Under the pieces are notes generated by a model. It saw nothing but the letters and a program-made list of their open reading frames with translations, made no database searches and was not told the DNA's origin. Shown here one piece after another: positions 40,565 to 46,858 of a stretch of DNA of 46,858 nucleotides. Source of the DNA: Porphyromonadaceae bacterium UBA7207. Lineage in GTDB: Bacteria > Bacteroidota > Bacteroidia > Bacteroidales > Muribaculaceae. The stretch is taken from contig DKUJ01000029.1 in the NCBI GenBank assembly GCA_002490635.1, forward strand, positions 1 to 46,858, in the 5' to 3' direction. How positions within the stretch are numbered: the stretch's first letter is position 1; each line of letters begins with the position of its first letter. A program made the translations under genes and the position numbers.

Positions 40565-42130
40565 TCAGAGCAGAGAAGCTGCGAGTGCCCTCGCACAGGC
40601 CATGCCGTCGAGAGCCGCCGACACTATTCCTCCTGCATATCCGGCACCTTCGCCGCAGGGGTAAAGGCCGGCTGTGGCTATATGGCACATCGAATCGGCA
40701 TCGCGGGGTATGCGCACCGGTGCTGAGGTACGGGTTTCGTCGCCCACCACCGTTGCCTCGCTGCTAAGGAATCCCCGTTGCTTGCGGTCGAACACCGTGA
40801 ATGCCTCCTGCAGGCGCTTTGCCACGGACTGAGGCAACAGGCGGTCCACTCTGGCGCTCATGAGTCCCGGGGGATACGACGAGCGCGGAAGGCTGTCGCT
40901 GAGTCGGCCGGCCACGAAGTCGGTCATGCGCTGTGCCGGCGCCTTCTGGGTTTTCGATGCCGCCTCGAAGAATGTGGTTTCTATCTCCTGCTGCAGATAC
41001 ATCATCCGCAGTTCGGGACGCTGGCCTGGCTGCGGCTCTATGTCCTCGGGAAGAATCTCTACCACCATTCCCGAATTTGCCCACTGAGTGCCGCGGTTTG
41101 CCGGCGACATGCCGTTCACTACCATCTGGCCGGGAGCGCTGGCCGCAGGAATGATGTAGCCCCCGGGGCACATACAGAAGGAGTATACGGCGCGCCCGTC
41201 CACCCTCGTGAGCATCGAATATTCGGCGGCCGGCAGATATTTTCCACGGCCTTGCGGAGAATGGTACTGCAGACAGTCGATAAGGTGCTGCGGATGCTCC
41301 AGACGCACTCCCACGGCAATGCCTTTGGGCTGCAGGGCAATGCCACTGTCCAGAAGCATGGCATAGACGTCTCGCGCCGAATGCCCCGTGGCGAGAATCA
41401 CCGGTCCCTGCACCTCGGCGCCGTCGGCACAGGTCACTCCTGTGCAACGTTGGCCGTCGGTGATAAGTCCGGCAACACGTGTTCCGAAACGAATCTCTCC
41501 GCCGCAGCGCTCTATGGTGCCGCGGATGGCCTTGATAACACCCGGCAGGCGGTCGGTGCCTATGTGCGGATGGGCGTCGACAAGTATTTCCCGCTGCGCG
41601 CCGTGGGCATGGAAAATGCGCAGAACCTTCTCTACTGGTCCGCGCTTGTGGCTTCGGGTATAGAGTTTGCCGTCGCTGTAGGCTCCGGCTCCTCCCTCTC
41701 CGAAGCAGTAGTTGGAATCGGGGTCGACAGTGCCGGTGCGGTTCACAGCCACAAGGTCGGCTCGCCGGCTGTCGACGTCCTTTCCCCGCTCCAGCACGAT
41801 AGGCCGTACGCCGCATTCAATAAGTTCCAGAGCCGCGAAAAGGCCTGCCGGACCGGCGCCCACGACTATAGCCGAAGGCGCATCGGTGACATCGGGCCAT
41901 TGCGGCGGAGCGTATTCGGCATCGGCAGAGACATCGACGGAATCGATGTGCGCTCTCACTTTCAGATTCACCATCACACGGCGCTGGCGGGCGTCGATGG
42001 AGCGGCGGAGAATATCGGCACGCACCACCCTTGCGGCGGCTATATGGAGGGCGGCGGCGGCAGCGGCGGCCACCGATGCCGGGGTGGCGGCATCACGGGG
42101 GGTAAGACGTAGGTCGACTGTCTGTGTCAT
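40565..42130 (-). CDS. FAD-dependent oxidoreductase, COG2509-like
   Basis: 521 residues from the ATG at 42130, which overlaps the MATE stop; the open frame further upstream has no homology. An N-terminal ~90-residue domain precedes the FAD-binding VVGAGPAGLFAALEL. SNYCFGEGGAGAYSDGKLYTR and GYIIPAASAPGQMVVNGMS are typical of uncharacterised Bacteroidetes/Firmicutes flavoproteins of COG2509. The C-terminus (GLYPCGEGAGYAGGIVSAALDGM) is the second FAD contact. Reaction unknown. Confidence 0.88.
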   Translation of the reverse strand: MTQTVDLRLTPRDAATPASVAAAAAAALHIAAARVVRADILRRSIDARQRRVMVNLKVRAHIDSVDVSADAEYAPPQWPDVTDAPSAIVVGAGPAGLFAALELIECGVRPIVLERGKDVDSRRADLVAVNRTGTVDPDSNYCFGEGGAGAYSDGKLYTRSHKRGPVEKVLRIFHAHGAQREILVDAHPHIGTDRLPGVIKAIRGTIERCGGEIRFGTRVAGLITDGQRCTGVTCADGAEVQGPVILATGHSARDVYAMLLDSGIALQPKGIAVGVRLEHPQHLIDCLQYHSPQGRGKYLPAAEYSMLTRVDGRAVYSFCMCPGGYIIPAASAPGQMVVNGMSPANRGTQWANSGMVVEILPEDIEPQPGQRPELRMMYLQQEIETTFFEAASKTQKAPAQRMTDFVAGRLSDSLPRSSYPPGLMSARVDRLLPQSVAKRLQEAFTVFDRKQRGFLSSEATVVGDETRTSAPVRIPRDADSMCHIATAGLYPCGEGAGYAGGIVSAALDGMACARALAASLL

Positions 42131-43512
42131 AATCGGGCACGTTGTTGTAGCTCCCGCCCTATGCGCCTGTTGATTACAAGCATCGTGACAAGGGCGAGCG
42201 CGAAAGCTATGATATCGGACGAACACATGGCCATCCAAACTCCGTCCACGCCGTAGCGCCCCGGAAGGATGGCAAGCAGCGGAATCAGGAATATGAGCTG
42301 GCGCGTGAGCGACAGGAAAATCGACCAAGCAGGCCGTCCTATGCTCTGGAAATAATTCTGAATCACTATCTGCGCTCCCACACAAGGATAGAAGAGAAAG
42401 AAAATCCTGAAGCCACGGCGTGCGATGGCAATCATGCCGTCGTCGGTGGTGAACATGGAGCTGATGACATTCGGCATCAGCTCGGTAAGGGCGAAGCCTA
42501 TCACCGACACAGCCGTGGCAATGAATATGCCGCGGTTCAGAGTGGCGCGCACGCGAAACCAGTCGGCAGCTCCGTAATTATAACCCAGAATAGGCTGCAT
42601 GCCCTGTGTGACACCGAAAATAATCATCACAAAGAACATCGATGTGCGGTTTATTATGCCGTAGGCGCCAACGGCGAGGTTGCCGTCGTCACCGGCGCTG
42701 CCGAGCAGGGCTTTGTTCACGAACACCACCACCATACACGCACAGCAGTTCATGAGAAAAGGCGAGAGGCCTATGGCATACACATGGCGCAGCACATCAG
42801 GCGACAGCTTCCAGCAACGGCGAGTGAAGTGCACGGTGCTTTTCCGGGAGCAGAAATGGAACAGCACCCACACGAACGCCGAAACCTGCCCGAAAACCGT
42901 TGCCAGCGCGGCTCCGCGTATTCCCATGTCCAACACGAAAATGAACAGTGGAGCCACAACTATATTCACCCCCACCGACAGCAAAGCCGAAACCATGGCC
43001 TTGCGCGGATAGCCGGTGGCGCGCATGAGGTTGTTGAGTCCCAGAAACACATAAGTCATGGGCGTGGCCAGCAGTATCACCTGCATGAACTCCCGGGCAT
43101 AGACAATGGTGGCATCGGTGGCCCCGAAGAAACAGAGTATCGGATCGAGCCACACAAGCCCCGCCACCGTTATCACAATAGCGTGGACAAGGCACAGCAA
43201 GGTTATGTTGCCCACCACGTCGGCAGCCTTGTCGAGCGATTTCTGCCCCAGAAAAATCGAAGAGATGGTTGCTCCGCCCACAGCTACCAGCACGCAGAAA
43301 GCCACTACAAGATTCATCAGCGGAAAAGTGATGGCCAGGCCGGTTATAGCCATGGAGCCTACGCCTCGGCCTATGAAGACGCTGTCTACGATATTGTACA
43401 GCGAGGTAGCCAGCGAAGCTATGATGGCGGGCAGAGAGTACTGCATCAGCAGTTTGCCGATGGAACTCCTGCCAAGGGCGAGAGCGGAATCCGTGGATGA
43501 CTGTGTACTCAA
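42127..43512 (-). CDS. MATE-family efflux transporter
   Basis: 461 residues with about 12 transmembrane helices in two homologous halves. The N-terminus IGKLLMQYSLPAIIASLATSLYNIVDSVFIGRGVG is the MATE signature, including the conserved helix 1 and 'FIG' loop. MATE proteins export cationic or metabolite compounds using Na+ or H+ gradients. It is first in a two-gene operon with the flavoprotein (4-base overlap), which hints that the two handle the same compound; this is inference. Confidence 0.93.
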   Translation of the reverse strand: MSTQSSTDSALALGRSSIGKLLMQYSLPAIIASLATSLYNIVDSVFIGRGVGSMAITGLAITFPLMNLVVAFCVLVAVGGATISSIFLGQKSLDKAADVVGNITLLCLVHAIVITVAGLVWLDPILCFFGATDATIVYAREFMQVILLATPMTYVFLGLNNLMRATGYPRKAMVSALLSVGVNIVVAPLFIFVLDMGIRGAALATVFGQVSAFVWVLFHFCSRKSTVHFTRRCWKLSPDVLRHVYAIGLSPFLMNCCACMVVVFVNKALLGSAGDDGNLAVGAYGIINRTSMFFVMIIFGVTQGMQPILGYNYGAADWFRVRATLNRGIFIATAVSVIGFALTELMPNVISSMFTTDDGMIAIARRGFRIFFLFYPCVGAQIVIQNYFQSIGRPAWSIFLSLTRQLIFLIPLLAILPGRYGVDGVWMAMCSSDIIAFALALVTMLVINRRIGRELQQRARL

Positions 43513-43528
43513 GATGGAAACGGGATAT

Positions 43529-43562
43529 AAAAAAGGCCGCTACGAAAAGAATCGAAGCGGCC
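43529..43562 (-). terminator. Terminator of tRNA-fMet
   Basis: GGCCGCT (43535-43541) and AGCGGCC (43556-43562) pair on the minus-strand transcript, followed by T6 (plus-strand A run 43529-43534). It sits between the tRNA and the MATE gene. Confidence 0.8.
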
Positions 43563-43568
43563 AATGCT

Positions 43569-43643
<75 letters not shown>

Positions 43644-43657
43644 ATGTTTTGACAGTG

Positions 43658-43665
43658 CAAAATTA
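43658..43665 (-). promoter_or_regulatory. Promoter for tRNA-fMet
   Basis: On the minus strand this reads TAATTTTG, matching the -7 box, 15 bases before the mature tRNA 5' end. Confidence 0.55.
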
Positions 43666-43703
43666 CTACATTTCGGGCCGGATGTCAAGACCCTTAACTA
43701 AGA

Positions 43704-44819
43704 TTAACCATTCAGCCACGCTTCCAGGAAGCGTCGGGCCACAACGGAAGCACTGTTGTGGCGTTCCACAAACTCACGACCCTGCTGCCGTACCTGGCGC
43801 AAAGCCTCCGGCTCGGATATCATTTTACGCAGTATGCCGTAGTTGGCCTCGGGGTTGTCGGGAATCACGTTGAGCACAGGCCTGAGCGTGTCCTCGCCTA
43901 TGAAGCGGTAGTATTCCGGCTCTCCGCCACTGAGAACGGCAGCACCCATGGCCATGGAAAGAAGCGCCGTTGTGGCCGGGGTGAAGGAATAGATCTGGTC
44001 GGCCACGATATCGCTTTCCGCAAGCACTTTGAGGAAGCGGGCATAGGGCATGTTCTGCGGTTTAAGGAGACGCACCCGGCCTGGAAACTCCCTGCATGCC
44101 GTTTCCAGAATTTCGAGCAGCTGGAGACTGCCTTTCTCTCCTTCCCTGCCCTTGTGCGCTGCATAGAGCATGGCAAGAGGCTCGCCGGCGATTCTCTCTG
44201 CCGGCTGCGGAAGAAGATCAAGAGCCACCGGGATGCCACCGTAGACCGTCCGCAGCTGCGGATGGGTATGGGCAAGAACAGCATGGTACTCATAGAGAGC
44301 GGTGACAATGCCGTCGACGCTGCCATAGAGGGCTTCGGTGTAGTCGGCCAGCTCCGGTGCCAGCCATTGCTCCATTTTTGCCTGCGGCGAATGTGCCCAT
44401 GGGCGCAGACCGTCCCGGCCATGCCATTCGGAATACCTCAACGGAGGATTGGCGCCTGTAAGCGCGGCCACATAGTTGCTGTCGGTACCCAGGGCGGTGA
44501 GCCACACCGCACCGTTGCCCCGGCGGAGACTACGAAGAATTCTTTCCAGCCTCGCCGGCCTCAGCTCGGCGAAAGTGGGGCTTACCAGCTGCACCACATC
44601 GAAGCCTTTCAGTCTAGTTTCCGCCAGTGCCAGCATACGGGCAAACAGCACGGCACCCGACAGCAGCGAAGTGCCCCTACGGCTTATGTCGATGTCGCGG
44701 CTGGTATCCATCCACGCGCTTCCGGCCGAGGCAAGTGTTACGCTGTGCCCCAGGCTTCGCAGTCCGTGTGCAAGAGCAGCATGGTAGTTGCTGGCATCGC
44801 CAAGCAGCAGAATCTTCAT
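43704..44819 (-). CDS. Glycosyltransferase, GT4-like
   Basis: 371 residues from the ATG at 44819, where MKILLLGDASNYHAALAHGLRSLGH begins a Rossmann-type GT-B N-terminal domain. The second domain holds VYGGIPVAL and a C-terminal ESDIVADQIYSFTPATTALLSMAMGAAVLSGG, a nucleotide-sugar site of the GT4/GT1 type. It should add a sugar to a cell-envelope glycan. Start overlaps the preceding GT2 stop by 4 bases. It is third in the DUF4491-GT2-GT4 operon. Confidence 0.8.
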   Translation of the reverse strand: MKILLLGDASNYHAALAHGLRSLGHSVTLASAGSAWMDTSRDIDISRRGTSLLSGAVLFARMLALAETRLKGFDVVQLVSPTFAELRPARLERILRSLRRGNGAVWLTALGTDSNYVAALTGANPPLRYSEWHGRDGLRPWAHSPQAKMEQWLAPELADYTEALYGSVDGIVTALYEYHAVLAHTHPQLRTVYGGIPVALDLLPQPAERIAGEPLAMLYAAHKGREGEKGSLQLLEILETACREFPGRVRLLKPQNMPYARFLKVLAESDIVADQIYSFTPATTALLSMAMGAAVLSGGEPEYYRFIGEDTLRPVLNVIPDNPEANYGILRKMISEPEALRQVRQQGREFVERHNSASVVARRFLEAWLNG

Positions 44820-45628
44820 AGGTAGCGGCGGTTTGCAATGGAATATACGTAGCCCTGGAAGATGTACAGCAAGGCCCTGAGTGTAGGACACGGAGCACGG
44901 AACGCCTCCACAGGTATGCGTGTCAGCCCAGTGGCCCAGCCACGGATAATCCTCAGGCAGGCACCTTTGGCACGTAGTGTTCCCGGCGTGCCGCCGGAAT
45001 GGCCGCTTGTTGTCTCTCCGGGATGTGATGCCACCGCAATGTCGGCGAAGCGGCATTTGGCTCCGGAGCGCACGGCGTTGTGCAGAAAAATGTTCTCCTC
45101 ACCTGCTGCAAGATACGGAGCGCCTATTCCTGCAAGGGGCGAGAAACGCCATCGCCGCCTGCGGACAGCCTCCATGCGCAAGGCTATTTCGATGGATATG
45201 GGCCAGTAGCGTTTGAACGGCCTGGCGAGGTCGTGGCCGTCGGGAGGGTACTGGCTGCCGCAATCGTGTATGCTGCGCACTGTAATAAGTTCGAGTGCCG
45301 GGTCGGCATCGAAACGGGCGATTATGCCTCTGAGGCCATCGGCATCGAAGCTTGTGTCGTCGTCGGCTATGAGCGCCAGCGGCGCCGTGGCGGCATCGAG
45401 AGCGGCGTTGCGGTTGTTGCTCAGTCCTTTTCCGTCGACAAAGCGTATTTCCACGTCCTTCCTCTGCGACAACTGCCGGCACGCAGCCATGGCCTGCCCT
45501 GGAGTGATATCCTCCGGGAGCTGGCAGCTGACCAGATATCTTACACCGCCGACCTGCGGAAGCCCTCCGGAGTCGATTCCGGCGAGCCTGCGGCCATAGG
45601 TGCAGATGAGCACTTCGAGTATGGTCAT
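44816..45628 (-). CDS. Glycosyltransferase family 2
   Basis: 270 residues from the ATG at 45628. GT-A fold: MTILEVLICTYGRR start, KGLSNNRNAALDAA, then the DxD-type ALIADDDTSFDADG that binds nucleotide-sugar and metal. GEENIFLHNAVRSGAKC is the acceptor/catalytic region. Inverting transferase for surface polysaccharide or lipooligosaccharide; acceptor unknown. Translationally coupled on both sides. Confidence 0.88.
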   Translation of the reverse strand: MTILEVLICTYGRRLAGIDSGGLPQVGGVRYLVSCQLPEDITPGQAMAACRQLSQRKDVEIRFVDGKGLSNNRNAALDAATAPLALIADDDTSFDADGLRGIIARFDADPALELITVRSIHDCGSQYPPDGHDLARPFKRYWPISIEIALRMEAVRRRRWRFSPLAGIGAPYLAAGEENIFLHNAVRSGAKCRFADIAVASHPGETTSGHSGGTPGTLRAKGACLRIIRGWATGLTRIPVEAFRAPCPTLRALLYIFQGYVYSIANRRYL

Positions 45629-45960
45629 TGCGTTTTGCGCTTGCTGCGTGCGGGATTCGCCGGGAACCACCCTTTGCGCACTCGCTCTTCCTGCTCGAAA
45701 ACTTCCTTTATGGTCCAGAACGACGAGAAGGCAACAACGCCTGCGAGGATGGACAGCACCATGTCGGATAGCCACAGCGAAAGGCCGCACATGGCCACGC
45801 CCAGCAGCAGGAACCACCACCAGCAGCGGGTGCCGAACCGGTAGTGGCATTTGATTACCACCGGATGAAACAGACCTATGATAAGAAATGTGGCCAGACC
45901 AACAGTGAGGCCCTGGAGATGATATTGGGCAAGGAATGCCGAAAGCGAAAAGTCAATCAT
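45625..45960 (-). CDS. DUF4491 membrane protein
   Basis: 111 residues, about three transmembrane helices. The GLTVGLATFLIIGLFHPVVIK and FGTRCWWWFLLLG strings fit DUF4491, a Bacteroidetes membrane family of unknown function. A basic tail (ARSKRKTQ) is likely cytosolic. It starts the glycosyltransferase operon, and a -7 box lies so near the ATG that the mRNA may be leaderless. Confidence 0.85.
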   Translation of the reverse strand: MIDFSLSAFLAQYHLQGLTVGLATFLIIGLFHPVVIKCHYRFGTRCWWWFLLLGVAMCGLSLWLSDMVLSILAGVVAFSSFWTIKEVFEQEERVRKGWFPANPARSKRKTQ

Positions 45961-45964
45961 TTGG

Positions 45965-45972
45965 CAAATATA
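45965..45972 (-). promoter_or_regulatory. Possible leaderless promoter for DUF4491 operon
   Basis: On the minus strand this is TATATTTG, matching TAnnTTTG, ending 4 bases before the ATG at 45960. Transcription would start at or next to the start codon. Confidence 0.45.
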
Positions 45973-45985
45973 GCTTTTTCTGATA

Positions 45986-46023
45986 AAAAAAGCGTGCGCT
46001 CCACGATGGGGCGCACGCTTTTT
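45986..46023 (-). terminator. Terminator of pckA
   Basis: AGCGTGCGC (45991-45999) pairs perfectly with GCGCACGCT (46011-46019), with flanking A and T runs that extend the stem and give a T tail on the minus strand. It lies 44 bases beyond the pckA stop. Confidence 0.9.
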
Positions 46024-46066
46024 GATGTATATTTCTACGGGAGTCTACTGTTGACTCCCACATTAA

Positions 46067-46858
46067 TTATACGTGGGGACCTGCGGCAACGAGTTCCTTG
46101 CCGGCGGCGTTGTTCTCGTATTTCTTGAAGTTCTTGATGAAGCGTTCTGCGAGATCCTTGGCTTTGACAGTCCATTCCTCGGCGTTGGCATAGGTGTCGC
46201 GGGGGTCGAGGATTTTGGAATCCACACCGGGAAGTTCGGTAGGAATCTGGAAGTCGAAGATGGGGAGAACCTTGGTGGGAGCGCTCAGGATGGCACCGTC
46301 GAGGATAGCGTCGATGATACCGCGGGTATCCTTGATGGAGATGCGCTTGCCGGTTCCGTTCCAGCCGGTGTTCACCAGATATGCCTTTGCTCCGGAAACC
46401 TTCATACGCTTAACGAGTTCTTCGGCGTATTTGGTGGGGTGGAGTTCGAGGAATGCCTGGCCGAAGCATGCCGAGAAAGTGGGGGTGGGCTCGGTGATGC
46501 CGCGTTCGGTGCCGGCGAGCTTGGCGGTGAAGCCGCTCAGGAAGTAGTATTTTGTCTGTTCGAACGAGAGGATGCTCACGGGAGGCAGCACACCGAAGGC
46601 ATCGGCGCTCAGGAAGATCACGTTCTTTGCTGCGGGACCTGCCGAGATGGGGCGTACGATATTCTTGATGTGTTCGATGGGGTAGCTCACACGGGTGTTC
46701 TCGGTAACGGACTTGTCGGCGAAGTCGATTTTGCCGTCGGCTTCCACAGTCACGTTCTCAAGAAGAGCGTCGCGGACGATTGCGTTGTAGATATCGGGTT
46801 CGGACTCCTTGTCGAGGTTGATAACCTTTGCATAGCAGCCGCCTTCGAAGTTGAACAC
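46067..46858 (-). CDS. pckA: Phosphoenolpyruvate carboxykinase (ATP), C-terminal half (partial)
   Basis: 263 codons; the frame runs off the right window edge, so this is about half of the usual ~535 residues. The sequence matches ATP-dependent PEPCK closely: FEGGCYAKVINLDKE, ENTRVSYPIEHI (active-site Arg region), LSADAFGVLPPVS, FLSGFTAKLAGTERG and GWNGTGKRISIKDTRG. It converts oxaloacetate to PEP, or in gut Bacteroidales often runs toward oxaloacetate, capturing CO2. The start codon is outside the window. Confidence 0.97.
   Translation of the reverse strand: MFNFEGGCYAKVINLDKESEPDIYNAIVRDALLENVTVEADGKIDFADKSVTENTRVSYPIEHIKNIVRPISAGPAAKNVIFLSADAFGVLPPVSILSFEQTKYYFLSGFTAKLAGTERGITEPTPTFSACFGQAFLELHPTKYAEELVKRMKVSGAKAYLVNTGWNGTGKRISIKDTRGIIDAILDGAILSAPTKVLPIFDFQIPTELPGVDSKILDPRDTYANAEEWTVKAKDLAERFIKNFKKYENNAAGKELVAAGPHV

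Overview
The window looks like chromosomal DNA of a gut Bacteroidales, most likely a Muribaculaceae-type organism. This is inferred from gene content and composition, not from a database match. Supporting signs are Bacteroidetes promoters (-33 TTTG, -7 TAnnTTTG), near absence of Shine-Dalgarno sites, TonB-dependent outer-membrane receptors, type IX secretion (T9SS) C-terminal sorting domains, BspA-like repeats, the DUF4831 and DUF4491 families, and dnaE followed directly by a thioredoxin gene. Base composition is GC-rich in genes and AT-rich in a few gaps.

Layout. 1-2.2 kb: the end of a TonB-dependent receptor, a cupin gene divergent from an HxlR regulator, and a DUF2807 protein. 2.3-5.5 kb: a forward operon of SpoU/TrmH methyltransferase, LD-carboxypeptidase, lipoprotein and YbjN-like protein. 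5.4-10.8 kb, reverse strand: an exported esterase and a two-gene operon for T9SS cargo (PKD protein; RCC1 propeller plus duplicated BspA-like modules), divergent from a membrane-spanning TPR/LuxR-type regulator at 10.8-12.5 kb. 12.6-32.0 kb: a long forward housekeeping run: dnaE, trxA, nnr, DUF4831, mscL, aroK, AlaDH-like, rnhA, glgB, FMN reductase, tRNA-Gln, RecB-like nuclease, rRNA m5C methyltransferase, MsbA-like exporter, rbfA, LolC/E-like permease, radical SAM. 32.0-33.0 kb: an AT-rich pocket with a 43-nt hairpin and a YoeB/Txe toxin-antitoxin pair. 33.0-35.5 kb: a TonB-type receptor with a His-rich tail.

35.6-40.55 kb: a self-contained five-gene operon with its own promoter and a strong terminator. 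It encodes two related acidic proteins with Gly/Ala-rich segments, a zinc-ribbon/FHA protein, a PP2C phosphatase and an exported Sel1-repeat protein. No kinase is present in the window. This is the best candidate for an undescribed system: probably a phospho-threonine signalling module whose kinase is elsewhere or unrecognised.

40.56-46.9 kb, reverse strand: MATE transporter plus FAD oxidoreductase, initiator tRNA-fMet, a DUF4491/GT2/GT4 envelope glycosyltransferase operon, and the C-terminal half of PEP carboxykinase running off the window. No CRISPR array, insertion sequence or prophage was seen.
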